From CAVQBJ01 sp963819075 (lineage in GTDB: Bacteria; Actinomycetota; Thermoleophilia; Solirubrobacterales; Solirubrobacteraceae): DNA of 64,000 bases. The stretch lies in assembly GCA_963819075.1 (NCBI GenBank), contig CAWFUP010000006.1:248001-312000 (forward strand), written 5' to 3'. The position numbers were made by a program, and so were the translations under genes. The notes under the pieces are model-generated. The model searched no databases. It was not told the DNA's origin and saw only the letters and a list, made by a program, of their open reading frames with translations. Positions 54,332 through 62,701 of this stretch are shown in pieces; position 1 is the stretch's first letter, and each line of letters starts with the position of its first letter.

Positions 54332-54733
54332 ATGTCCGTGCAGCGTCAAGCCGTCGAGGCGCCGGACGCGCCCGCCGCGATCGGCCCGTACAGCCACGCG
54401 GTGCGCGTCGGCGGGCTGCTCTTCTGCTCGGGGCAGATCCCGCTCGATCCGGCCAGTGGCGAGATCGTCGGCGACACGCCGGCCGCGCAGGCCGAGCGCT
54501 GCCTGCGCAACCTCGAGGCCGTGTGCGTGGCGGCCGGCGCGCGTCTCGCCGACGCCGTGCGCATGACCGTCTACATGACCGACCTCACCGCGTTCGCGGA
54601 GGTCAACGAGACGTACGCGACGTTCTTCACCGGCGGCGGGCCGCCGGCGCGCGTGGCGATCGGCGTCGCGGCGCTGCCGCGTGGAGCGCAGGTCGAGATC
54701 GACGCGATCGTCGCGCTCGCGGACGCCGCATAA
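54332..54733 (+). CDS. ridA: RidA/YjgF-family enamine deaminase
   Basis: 133 residues. AIGPYSHAVRVGGLLFCSGQIPLDPASGE, RCLRNLEAVCVAAGA, VYMTDLTAFAEVNETYATFF, PARVAIGVAALPRGAQVEIDAIV are the family blocks, with the Arg in PARVAIGV that binds carboxylates. Hydrolyses reactive enamine/imine intermediates. GAGAGGAGG precedes the ATG. Convergent with the acyl-CoA synthetase. Confidence 0.93.
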   Translation: MSVQRQAVEAPDAPAAIGPYSHAVRVGGLLFCSGQIPLDPASGEIVGDTPAAQAERCLRNLEAVCVAAGARLADAVRMTVYMTDLTAFAEVNETYATFFTGGGPPARVAIGVAALPRGAQVEIDAIVALADAA

Positions 54734-54761
54734 CGAGCCCGCCCGCCCGGCCTGGTTCGGC

Positions 54762-56210
54762 TCAGCGCAACAGCGCGCGCTGGATCTTGCCGCTCGAGGT
54801 CTTCGGCAACTCGCTGACAAAATCGATCCGGCGCGGGTACTTATAGGGGGCCGTCTCGCGCTTGACGTGCTCCTGCAGCTCGGCCACGAGGGCGTCGCTG
54901 CCGGCGTACCCGTCGCGCAGCACGACGACGGCGCGGACGATCGCGCCGCGCTCGTCGTCCGGCGCGGCGACGGCGGCCGCCTCGGCCACCGCCGGATGGG
55001 CGACGAGCGCCGACTCGACCTCGAAGGGCCCGATGCGGTAGCCGGCCGACATGATGACGTCGTCGTTGCGTCCCTCGAAGTAGAGGTAGCCGTCGTCGTC
55101 GCGGCGCACGCGGTCGCCGGTGTGCCACGGGCCGCTCGGCGGCTCCTCGCCGAGATAGCGCAGGAAGAACGTCGGCACTGTAGTCGGGTCAGCGATGAGC
55201 TCGCTGTCGATCACGTCCAGGGTCACGCCGGGGAGCGGGCGGCCCATCGAGCCGGGTCGCGCCGGCACGCCGAGCGGCATGGCCGTCATCTGACCGGTCT
55301 CGGTCTGCCCGTACCCGTCGCGGATCTGCAGGCCGGTGACCTCCTCCCAGGCGCGGAGCACCTCGGGATTGAGCGCCTCGCCGGCGGCCACCATCCCGCG
55401 TAGCGCCGGGAGTCGGCGCAGCTCGGCCCGCTTGGCGATTACGCGGTACTCGGTCGGGGCCATGCACAGGATGTTCACCCGCTCGCGCGCGAGCAACTCG
55501 AGGCGCTCGTGCGCGTCGAAGCGCGCGTCGTGCAACAGGGCGGCGGCGCCGCGCAGCCAGGGGGCGATGAACACGTTGCGGGCCGACTTCGACCAGCCGC
55601 TCGCGGCGGTGCACCACACGACCTCGCCGGCTCGGGGGCCAAGCCAGTGCTCTGCCTGAACGCGCTGGCCGGCGAGGTAACGCTGGCCGTGAAGCACGGC
55701 CTTCGGCTCGCCCGAGGTGCCGCTCGTGAACGTGATCAGGCACGGGTCGCTCGGTTGCAGCTCGGCGGCCGCGGCCGGCTCGCCCGCGAACAGCGTCTCG
55801 TCGGGCACGAGCACGAGCGCGTCCTCGCTCAGGCCGGCGTTCGCGAGCTCCGTTGCGTTGCGCTGATCGGCGATGACGAGGCTCGGGTCGGCGACGGTGA
55901 GGCGCAGGCGCAGGTCCTTCGCGCGCAGCTGCTCGCTGCACGGCAGCACGACGGCCCCGAGGCGAAAGCAGGCGCACATCGCCAGCACCCATTCGGGACG
56001 GTTGCCGATGACCGTCATGACGACGTCGCCGCGGCGCACGCCGCGACGCGCGAGCGCCCCGGCGAGCCGGGCGCTTCGGCCGGCCATCTCGCCGTAGGTG
56101 AAGCGGCGACGCTCGCCGTCGCGCGTCAGCTCGACGAGCGCGATTTCCGCCGCCGGAGCGGCATCGAGGACGTCGCGGGCAAAGTTGCTCACAGGATCAT
56201 CTGGGTGCAC
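54762..56210 (-). CDS. Acyl-CoA synthetase (AMP-forming)
   Basis: 482 residues, GTG start (HPDDPVSNFARD). TSGTSGEPK (P-loop), YGQTETGQM, WHTGDRVRRDDDGYLYFEGRNDDVI and the C-terminal KTSSGKIQRALLR (catalytic Lys) identify an ANL-family ligase of the medium-chain/acetyl-CoA-synthetase-like group. It overlaps the end of the thioesterase gene by 22 bp on the same strand. With the nearby thioesterase and divergent acyl-CoA dehydrogenase it suggests fatty-acid metabolism. Confidence 0.92.
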   Translation of the reverse strand: MHPDDPVSNFARDVLDAAPAAEIALVELTRDGERRRFTYGEMAGRSARLAGALARRGVRRGDVVMTVIGNRPEWVLAMCACFRLGAVVLPCSEQLRAKDLRLRLTVADPSLVIADQRNATELANAGLSEDALVLVPDETLFAGEPAAAAELQPSDPCLITFTSGTSGEPKAVLHGQRYLAGQRVQAEHWLGPRAGEVVWCTAASGWSKSARNVFIAPWLRGAAALLHDARFDAHERLELLARERVNILCMAPTEYRVIAKRAELRRLPALRGMVAAGEALNPEVLRAWEEVTGLQIRDGYGQTETGQMTAMPLGVPARPGSMGRPLPGVTLDVIDSELIADPTTVPTFFLRYLGEEPPSGPWHTGDRVRRDDDGYLYFEGRNDDVIMSAGYRIGPFEVESALVAHPAVAEAAAVAAPDDERGAIVRAVVVLRDGYAGSDALVAELQEHVKRETAPYKYPRRIDFVSELPKTSSGKIQRALLR

Positions 56211-56617
56211 ACAAAGATGGCCATGAGACGGTCCGGAGTGCCATCCGCGGGGCGGTGCACCCGAACCTCCCAGACCTGCGTGCGCGCGCCGGCGTGCAGC
56301 AGCTCGCCGACACCGATGAGCTCGTCCCCGGGGCGCCCCGCGCTCAGCACGTTCGTCTTCAGCTCGACCGTCGTGAAGCTGCGCTCGGGGGGGAGGTGGC
56401 GCATCGTGCCCCAGGCGGCGACGGTGTCGGCGAACGCGACCCAGCAGCCGCCATGCACGTAGCCGCCGGGATGCAGGTGGCGCTCATCGACGAGCATCCG
56501 TCCCCGCACGGTCGCGTCGGTGATCTCGAGCAGCTCGATGCCGAGCGCGCCAGGGAAGGTGTCGGTGAGCGCCTGCGCGCTCGCGGCAACGGTGATCGCT
56601 GGGTTCGTGACGGACAC
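56189..56617 (-). CDS. PaaI-type hotdog thioesterase
   Basis: About 142 residues if started at the GTG at 56617 (VSVTNPAITVAAS). The hotdog core has ALGIELLEITDATVRGRMLVDERHLHPGGYVHGGCWVAFADTVAAWG, with HPGGYVHGG where PaaI-like enzymes have HGG and the active site. An ORF extends upstream but the added residues look non-coding, and the divergent acyl-CoA dehydrogenase begins at 56742. The usual family length supports the short form. Acyl-CoA hydrolysis, coupled to the overlapping synthetase gene. Confidence 0.8.
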   Translation of the reverse strand: MSVTNPAITVAASAQALTDTFPGALGIELLEITDATVRGRMLVDERHLHPGGYVHGGCWVAFADTVAAWGTMRHLPPERSFTTVELKTNVLSAGRPGDELIGVGELLHAGARTQVWEVRVHRPADGTPDRLMAIFVCTQMIL

Positions 56618-56741
56618 AGCGTCGAGCAGTTTGCCATTTTCGCCGCGGGCGGCGATCGGTGGCGGCCGCGCCGGATGGCCGCCGGTATCCTTCCTCGACC
56701 ACTTCCGAGCGAGTACATCCGACCCTGGAGCACTGTCCAAC

Positions 56742-57953
56742 ATGGCCGTAGCCGCCCCGTACACCGAGTACACCGACGAACAGAAGGCGATCACCGAGAT
56801 GGTGCGCCAGTTCGCCGACGAGCAGATCCTGCCCAACGCCGAGCACTACGACCACGAGGACGAATTCCCCGATCCGATCGTCGAGCAGATGAAGGAGCTC
56901 GGCCTGTTCGGCGTCACGATCCCCGAGGAGTACGGGGGTATGGGGCTCGACCTCACGACCTACGCGATGATCATCGAGGAGCTCTCGCGCGGGTGGATCT
57001 CGATCTCGGGCGTCGTGAACACGCACTTCATCGGGTCCTACCTGCTGATGAAGTTCGGCACCGACGAGCAGAAGCAGAAGTACCTCCCGCGCATGGCCAC
57101 CGGCGAGATCCGCGCTGCGTTCTCGCTGTCCGAGCCCGAGCTCGGCTCCGACGTGCAGGCGATCAAGACGTCGGCCAAGAAGCTCGACGACGGCGCGTAC
57201 GAGATCAACGGCCAGAAGATGTGGGTGACGAACGGCCTGCGCTCCTCGCTCGTGTTCGTGCTCGTCAAGACCGATCCGAACGCCGACCCGAGGCATAAGG
57301 GATTCACCTGCTTCATCGCCGAGAAGGAGGCCGGCGCGAGCGAGAACACCGGCGAATACAAGGGCCTGAACGTGCCGCCGCAGATCAAGAAGCTCGGCTA
57401 CAAGGGCGTCGAGTCGACCGAGCTCGTGTTCGATGGCTACCGCTGCCCGGCCGAGAACATCCTCGGGGGCGAGGAGGCGGGCCTGAACCGCGGCTTCGCG
57501 CAGATGATGGACGCGCTCGAGGTCGGCCGCGTCAACGTCGCCGCCCGTGGGGTCGGCATCGCCCAGCGCGCGCTCGAGCTGGCGCTGCGCTACTCGCAGG
57601 AGCGCAAGACGTTCGGCAAGCCGATCGCCGAGCATCAGGCGATCCAGTTCAAGCTCGCCGACATGGCTACGCAGGTCGAGGCCGCGCGGCTGCTGACGCT
57701 GCGCGCCGCGCGCCTGAAGGACGCGGGCGAGCGCTCGGATCTCGAGGCCGGGATGGCCAAGCTGTTCGCGTCGGAGGCCGGGCGCTTCTGCGTCGAGGAG
57801 TCCTTCCGCATCCATGGCGGCTACGGCTACTCCAAGGAGTACGAGATCGAGCGCCTGTACCGCGACGCGCCGCTGCTGCTCATCGGTGAGGGCACGTCGG
57901 AGATCCAGCGCATGGTCATCGGCCGCAAGCTACTGCAGCGCCACAAGATCTAG
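56742..57953 (+). CDS. Acyl-CoA dehydrogenase
   Basis: 403 residues. IPEEYGGMGLDLTTYAMIIEELSRGW, FSLSEPELGSDVQAI, KMWVTNGLRSS, RKTFGKPIAEHQAI, HGGYGYSKEYEIERLYRDAPLLLIGEGTSEIQ form the full acyl-CoA dehydrogenase signature. It differs from the regulon's acyl-CoA dehydrogenase at 32264 in most loops. GGAG is 10 bases before the ATG. Divergent from the thioesterase; the small SCP2-like gene follows 11 bp downstream. Confidence 0.95.
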   Translation: MAVAAPYTEYTDEQKAITEMVRQFADEQILPNAEHYDHEDEFPDPIVEQMKELGLFGVTIPEEYGGMGLDLTTYAMIIEELSRGWISISGVVNTHFIGSYLLMKFGTDEQKQKYLPRMATGEIRAAFSLSEPELGSDVQAIKTSAKKLDDGAYEINGQKMWVTNGLRSSLVFVLVKTDPNADPRHKGFTCFIAEKEAGASENTGEYKGLNVPPQIKKLGYKGVESTELVFDGYRCPAENILGGEEAGLNRGFAQMMDALEVGRVNVAARGVGIAQRALELALRYSQERKTFGKPIAEHQAIQFKLADMATQVEAARLLTLRAARLKDAGERSDLEAGMAKLFASEAGRFCVEESFRIHGGYGYSKEYEIERLYRDAPLLLIGEGTSEIQRMVIGRKLLQRHKI

Positions 57954-57964
57954 GCGCTGCGGAG

Positions 57965-58345
57965 ATGAGCGGCGAGGACGCAAAGACCCTGATCGAGACG
58001 GCGACGCGCAACTTCCTCGGCGAGGTTCCCGCGCTCGCCCCGATGAAGCTCGTCGTCGGCGTCGACCTGCGCGGGCGCGGTGACCTGCAGCAGTTTCGCC
58101 TCGAGCTGCCGGACATCACGGTGACGAAGGACACCGCGGCCGACGCCAAGGTCCGCGTCGAGATGCAGCGGGCGTTCTTCAACGTAATGGCCGTCGATGG
58201 CAAGGTGCCCGACTGGATCGAGGCCTTCACGTACGGGCAGGCCAAGGCCACCGGCCCGTCGCAGATCCTGCGCCTGATCGTGAACGTCGTCGAGAAGCAC
58301 GAGGAGCGACAGCGGCTGCGCCGGGCGAAGCCGCACCCGGCGTGA
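57965..58345 (+). CDS. Small SCP2-like lipid-binding protein
   Basis: 126 residues. The pattern LGEVPALAPMKLVVGVDLRGRGDLQQFRLELPDITVTKDTAADAKVRVEMQRAFFNVMAVDG with a later GQAKATGPSQILRLI resembles sterol-carrier-protein-2-type folds in length and strand order, but the match is not strong. Start ATG 11 bp after the acyl-CoA dehydrogenase stop, so co-transcribed; a role in presenting acyl substrates is a guess. Confidence 0.6.
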   Translation: MSGEDAKTLIETATRNFLGEVPALAPMKLVVGVDLRGRGDLQQFRLELPDITVTKDTAADAKVRVEMQRAFFNVMAVDGKVPDWIEAFTYGQAKATGPSQILRLIVNVVEKHEERQRLRRAKPHPA

Positions 58346-58383
58346 CGCCCTTGGCCGCGTCGCGCGACGGGGCGCCGCGGCGC

Positions 58384-58473
58384 TCAGCGGTACGTCAGGA
58401 TCTGCTGCGCAAGGAACGCGAGCGACAGCACCATGAAGATGACCATCGCGATGAGTGAGAAGTTCTCGTTCAT
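58384..58473 (-). CDS. 29-residue single-membrane-segment protein
   Basis: Below the length usually called. On the minus strand GGAGAGGA lies 4 bases before an ATG; the peptide starts MNENFSLIAMVIFMVLS and ends LAQQILTYR before TGA. It is one predicted membrane helix with a short polar tail. The strong ribosome binding site and clean stop support translation. It is convergent with the SCP2-like gene; function unknown. Confidence 0.55.
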   Translation of the reverse strand: MNENFSLIAMVIFMVLSLAFLAQQILTYR

Positions 58474-58585
58474 GTCGTCCTCTCCGCGGCTCGAGCACCG
58501 CTAGGCGGCATCATCGCAGTTTCGCAGGCGCGGATTGCGATCCTGCGGTTGACGTCATGTTGAGCTCGCCGGCCATGCCGCCGGA

Positions 58586-59333
58586 TCAGGGCTGGCAGCG
58601 GGGGCACCAGTAGGTCGTGCGCCCGCCAACCTGGGCCCGCTCGAGCTCGTGCCCGCATCGCGGGCAGGTGCCATCGCGACCGCGCGCGGCGACGAACGCG
58701 CCGGTGTGCGCGCCGCCCTTGCGGATGGCCGAGCGGATCGCGGAGCGCGTCTCGCGGCGCAGGCGGTCGAGCTCCTCGGTGGACAGCTCGTTGACGGGGC
58801 GGCGGGGGTCGAGGCGGGCCTGCCACAGCGCCTGGTCGGCGAGCAGGTTGCCGACGCCGGCGAGCGCGGATTGGTCGAGCAGCCGTGCCTTGATCGGCGC
58901 GCGTCCGGCGCCGACCCGACGGCGGAAGTCCTCGCGGCCGATGTCGGCGGCGTCCGGGCCGACGTGCTCGTGGTCGGGGTTGAGCACCGCCCGGCCGAGC
59001 CGGCGACGGTCGCGCAGGGCCAGTCGCGTACCGTCTTCGAACTCGACCGCGAAGCGGTCCCAGTGTGGTCGCTCGCCGGGGCCGTCGAGCACGATGCTGG
59101 CCGGCCATCCCGAGGTGCAGGCCGAGCGTCGGACCGTCGACGGTGTCCAGCCACAGGAACTTGCCTCGCCGGTGCGCGGCCGCCACCTCGTGGCCGGTGA
59201 GCGCCGCGGCGATCTCGCCGGGGGCGTGGGGGCGGCTGACGTAGGTGTCGCGGTCGTCGACGGCGACGATGCGCTTGCCGACGACGCGCTCGAGGGTCTG
59301 GCGGGCGCGCTCGGCCTCGGGGAGCTCGGGCAC
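58586..59333 (-). pseudogene. mutM: Formamidopyrimidine-DNA glycosylase, interrupted by a one-base frameshift
   Basis: The GTG start gives PELPEAERARQTLE (catalytic Pro1/Glu2 region), KRIVAVDDRDTYVSRPHAPG and LHLGMAGQ. At about 59096 one extra base shifts the frame; removing it makes the codons read GMAGQIVLDGPGERPHW and continue to the end. The second part contains DRRRLGRAVLN, the H2TH-like RLLDQSALAGVGNLLADQALW and the zinc finger CPRCGHELERAQVGGRTTYWCPRC. The enzyme excises oxidised purines. A single-base error in assembly is as likely as a real mutation. Confidence 0.85.
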
Positions 59334-59373
59334 CGCCTCAGCGTAGGACGGTGCCCGGAGCCGCCCGGGTGGG

Positions 59374-60141
59374 CTACGACCAGGCCGCCGGCTCTGCGTA
59401 CATCAGCGAGCCCGGCGTGGTCAGCAGCTCGCCGGTCTCGAGGAGCGTCTTCAGGCCGGAGAGGATCATCGGCCAACCGCCGTACAGCTGAGCGTTGGCG
59501 CCCTCCCGCAACTGGTCGTGGGTGACGGTCAGCTGGCAGGAGTCGCCGATCGGCTCGATCTCCCACGTCACGCGCGAGGTGCCCTCGGCCTGGACGTCCT
59601 CGCCCCACAACGCGTCGAAGCTCTGCACGAGCCGGCGGGGCGGATCGACCTCGAGGTTCTCGCCGCCGAGGATCGCTCGCTCGCCGACCAGGCCCTGATA
59701 GGCCGAACCGGTCGTCCAGTCGGAGTGCACCTGGACGCCGAAGTTGTACTTCGCGCGCATTTCCGGGTCGGTGATCGCCTCCCACAGCCGCTCGGGCGTG
59801 GTCTTGATGTAGATCTCGAACACCTTTTCCATCACGTCCTCCTCGATCGTCTTCTTGAGCCCGGTGAGGGTCGCGGCCCAGGGCTCGGCGTACTTGCTCA
59901 CCCACCGGTCGTGGACGAGCCGGATAGGGACGACGTTGAGGAAATGCAGCTTCTCGCGGCCGCGCTTCTTGGTGACCACGAGACCTGCGTCCTCTAGCAC
60001 CCTGAGGTGCTTCATGACCCCGAAACGGGTCATCGGCAGGCGCTCCTCGAGCGCCCTCAGCGTCTGCCCGTCCTCGCGGAAGAGCTCGTCGAGCAGGCTC
60101 CGCCGGGTGGGGTCGGCCAGCGCCTTGAACACGTCGTCCAT
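59374..60141 (-). CDS. ArsR-type HTH fused to SRPBCC (AHSA1-like) domain
   Basis: 255 residues from MDDVFKALADPTRRSLLDELF. Residues about 1-95 are an ArsR winged helix (LRALEERLPMTRFGVMKHLRVLEDAGLVVTKKRGREKLHFLN). Residues about 105-250 are an SRPBCC/AHSA1-type domain (VMEKVFEIYIKTTPERLWEAITDPEMRAKYNFG). This fusion is common in actinobacteria, where the second domain probably senses a hydrophobic ligand. A palindrome directly upstream suggests autoregulation. In-frame ATGs at 60156 and 60171 lie in the operator and are less likely. Confidence 0.88.
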   Translation of the reverse strand: MDDVFKALADPTRRSLLDELFREDGQTLRALEERLPMTRFGVMKHLRVLEDAGLVVTKKRGREKLHFLNVVPIRLVHDRWVSKYAEPWAATLTGLKKTIEEDVMEKVFEIYIKTTPERLWEAITDPEMRAKYNFGVQVHSDWTTGSAYQGLVGERAILGGENLEVDPPRRLVQSFDALWGEDVQAEGTSRVTWEIEPIGDSCQLTVTHDQLREGANAQLYGGWPMILSGLKTLLETGELLTTPGSLMYAEPAAWS

Positions 60142-60155
60142 GGTCCCGAGCATAC

Positions 60156-60171
60156 GTGACCAAATAGTCAC
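60156..60171. promoter_or_regulatory. Palindrome before the ArsR-SRPBCC gene
   Basis: GTGAC-CAAATA-GTCAC, a 5-6-5 inverted repeat ending 15 bp before the start codon. Typical position for an ArsR-type autoregulatory operator (inference). Confidence 0.55.
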
Positions 60172-60242
60172 ATGTCAAGCGAAAGAAAACGCCGCACCCG
60201 AGCGGGCGCGGCGTTCGCAGGAACCTCCGAGCCGGGTCGGCG

Positions 60243-60494
60243 TCAGGCCAGAACGGCGGCGTCGTCGTACAGCTTGATCACCTTGACCTGCCCCGGCTCG
60301 GTCGCGTCGAGGCACAGGCGGCAGAGCACGCACTCGTCGAGGTTCTTGTCGACGAGGTCGAGGGTCCCGTCGTCCTTCTGGGCAAAGATGTCGACGGGGC
60401 AGGCCTCCGTGAGCCTCGCGGCGATCGCGGCGTCGCCGGCCGCGGCGGCGTCGACCTCGACGGCGATGAAGGTTCCGTCCTTGCGCAGGCTCAT
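60243..60494 (-). CDS. FixX-like ferredoxin
   Basis: 83 residues. Cysteines at about 32 (TEACPVDIF), 55, 58 and 61 (DECVLCRLCLDA) give CP first and CxxCxxC later, the order seen in FixX-type single [4Fe-4S] ferredoxins. ATG overlaps the stop of the upstream ligase alpha subunit (ATGA). An electron carrier, in an operon with acyl-CoA ligase and lyase genes; its redox partner is not evident. Confidence 0.75.
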   Translation of the reverse strand: MSLRKDGTFIAVEVDAAAAGDAAIAARLTEACPVDIFAQKDDGTLDLVDKNLDECVLCRLCLDATEPGQVKVIKLYDDAAVLA

Positions 60495-61414
60495 GCCGGG
60501 CTCCTCTCGGCGATCTTGTCCTTGATGATGCCCGGGATCGCCGAGATCTCCTCGGCTACGGTGATGCCGGCCTCGGCGAGGCGCGCGATCTTCTCGGTCG
60601 CGGTGTCCTCCTTGCCCTCGACGATCGTGCCGGCATGGCCGAAGCTCATGCCGGGCATCTCGTCCATGAAGCGGCCGGCCATGAAGGCGACGATCGGCAG
60701 GCGCGAGTTGTTCTCGGTCACCCAGCGGGCGAGCTCGGCCTCCATGCGCCCGCCCGGCTCGGTGTAGATGACGATGCCCTGCGTCTGCTCGTCGGCCTCG
60801 AACTGCGGCATCAGCTCGGCGTAGGAGGAGCCGATGATCGCGTCACCGCCGATCGACACGGCGGTCGACTGGCCGAGGCCGGCCGCGGTGAGGGTCGAGG
60901 ACATCTCAGTCGTCATGCCGCCCGAGCGGGAGATGACGCCGATCGGGCCGGGCGTGTAGGCCTTCGCGGCGTCCTTGGCGGGACCGCCGATGCCGCCCAT
61001 CTTGATGACGTCGGGGACGATGATGCCGAGGCAGTTGGGGCCGATGATGCGCGCGCCGCGCAGCGTCGCGAGCTCGACCATCTGCGCCACGTCGGCGCGC
61101 GGGATGCGCTCGGTGACGATGACGATGAGCTTGACGCCGTTCTCGATCGCCTCGAACACCGCGTCCTTGGTGAAGGCGGGGGGGACCGTGACGACGCTGC
61201 CGTCGATCGGACTGCCGTGATGCTCGACGGCCTGCCCGACGGTGTCGAACACCGGCACGCCGTGGACGTCGCGGCCGAGGCGCCCCGGAGTCACACCGCC
61301 GACGACCTTCGCGCCGGCGCCGTAGTCGAGGCACTCTCGCGTGAGATTGACTGCCTCGCGGCCCGTGATGCCCTGGACGATGAACGTCGTGTTCTCGTCG
61401 ATGAGGATGCTCAT
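60491..61414 (-). CDS. Succinyl-CoA/malate-CoA ligase family alpha subunit
   Basis: 307 residues. NTTFIVQGITGREAVNLTRECLDYG is the CoA-binding start, GPNCLGIIVPD and GVISRSGGMTTE follow, and the phosphorylated His is in SFGHAGTIVEGKED. It joins a carboxylic acid to CoA at the expense of ATP together with the overlapping beta subunit (ATGA). The gene next to a CitE/malyl-CoA-lyase-like enzyme points to malate or a similar dicarboxylate as substrate, but succinate cannot be excluded. Confidence 0.9.
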   Translation of the reverse strand: MSILIDENTTFIVQGITGREAVNLTRECLDYGAGAKVVGGVTPGRLGRDVHGVPVFDTVGQAVEHHGSPIDGSVVTVPPAFTKDAVFEAIENGVKLIVIVTERIPRADVAQMVELATLRGARIIGPNCLGIIVPDVIKMGGIGGPAKDAAKAYTPGPIGVISRSGGMTTEMSSTLTAAGLGQSTAVSIGGDAIIGSSYAELMPQFEADEQTQGIVIYTEPGGRMEAELARWVTENNSRLPIVAFMAGRFMDEMPGMSFGHAGTIVEGKEDTATEKIARLAEAGITVAEEISAIPGIIKDKIAERSPA

Positions 61415-62619
61415 ACCGGGGCTCCGATCTTCTCGACGGCGCGCCCCGCCGCCTCGTGCAGCGACACCGAGCGGTCTGCGTAGTCGACGCCGTACTTGCG
61501 CAGGATCTTGAAGCCTTCTTCCTCCCAGGCGCCGGGGATGCGGAAGATCGCGATCTTCTCCGCCGGGTCGTAGCCGAGCTCGAGGCACGCCTTGATGACG
61601 CCGCGCGCGACGATGTCCACGCGCGTGTTGGAGACGATCGACATCATCACGGCGATCTTGTCGACGCCCGGCTTTTGCAGGACGAGCTTGGCCAGGCCGC
61701 AGGCCTTGGCCACCGACGGATTGCCGCCGATCTCGCAGTAGTTGGCCGGCTTGCCGCCGTGGGCCCGGACGGCGTCGAACAGCGTGAGCGAGCCGCCGCC
61801 GGCACCGATGACCAGACCGAGGTTGCCGTCGAACTCGGTGACGTTCCCGGCCACGCCGCGGTGGTCCTGGGCATCGACCTCCTCGCCGGCGAGCTCGAAC
61901 GGCGTCGCCTCGCGGGCCTGGCGGGTCTCCTCGGATCCGACTCCGAGGTCCTTGAGAAGCTTGGCCTGGCGGGGCCGGCCCTCGTTCTCCATCTCCATGT
62001 GTGCGTCGAGCGCCACGAAGCTGCCGTCCTGCAGCTCGCCGATCGGGTTGATCTCGGCGAGCGTCATGTCGTACTGGACGAACAGGCGCGCGAGTCGCGT
62101 CAGGATCGGGACGAGCTTGTTCAGGCGCGAGCCGGTCACGCCGGTCGCCGCGATCACCTGCTTGGCCTGGAAGTCCGAGAGCGGCAGGATGTTCGAGAAG
62201 TGGCCGCGCCCGACGTGGTCGGGGTGCGTGGCGGCGACCTCCTCGATGTCGATGCCGCCCATGTCGCTGAACAGCATCACCGGCTTCTTGCGGATGCCAT
62301 CCCACACGACCCCGGCGTAGTACTCCTGCTTGACGTCGGCCTTCGGGTCGACGAGCACGCCACGCGGCATGTGCCCGTTGATCTCGAGCTTCAGGACGTT
62401 GGCGGCGTGCGCCTCGGCCTCCTCGGGCGTGTCGGCGAACTGCACACCGCCGGCCTTCATGCGGCCGCCGCTGAGGACCTGGGACTTGATGACCGTCGGC
62501 CCGCCGATGCGCCCGGCGATGCTGCGCGCCTCGCCAGCGTCGGTCGTGAAGCCGTAGTCGGTGACGGGGATGCCGGCGCGCTTGACGATCTCGCGCGCCT
62601 CGTACTCGTAGAAGCGCAT
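61411..62619 (-). CDS. Succinyl-CoA/malate-CoA ligase family beta subunit (ATP-grasp)
   Basis: 402 residues. MRFYEYEAREIVKRAGIPV is the ATP-grasp start, then VIKSQVLSGGRMKAGG, and the active-site regions AEINPIGEL and HGGKPANYCEIGGNPS. The sequence is visibly divergent from housekeeping SucC (GGGSLTLFDAVRAHGG in place of NGAGLAM...), which supports a special substrate. Stop overlaps the alpha subunit start. Confidence 0.88.
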   Translation of the reverse strand: MRFYEYEAREIVKRAGIPVTDYGFTTDAGEARSIAGRIGGPTVIKSQVLSGGRMKAGGVQFADTPEEAEAHAANVLKLEINGHMPRGVLVDPKADVKQEYYAGVVWDGIRKKPVMLFSDMGGIDIEEVAATHPDHVGRGHFSNILPLSDFQAKQVIAATGVTGSRLNKLVPILTRLARLFVQYDMTLAEINPIGELQDGSFVALDAHMEMENEGRPRQAKLLKDLGVGSEETRQAREATPFELAGEEVDAQDHRGVAGNVTEFDGNLGLVIGAGGGSLTLFDAVRAHGGKPANYCEIGGNPSVAKACGLAKLVLQKPGVDKIAVMMSIVSNTRVDIVARGVIKACLELGYDPAEKIAIFRIPGAWEEEGFKILRKYGVDYADRSVSLHEAAGRAVEKIGAPV

Positions 62620-62701
62620 GGCTGGTGGGGTGCTCCCTGCTAGTGGGCTCGGCGGCCGGGAACCCTAGCGGGTGCGCGGCCGCGACGATGAGCCGGCGTC
62701 G

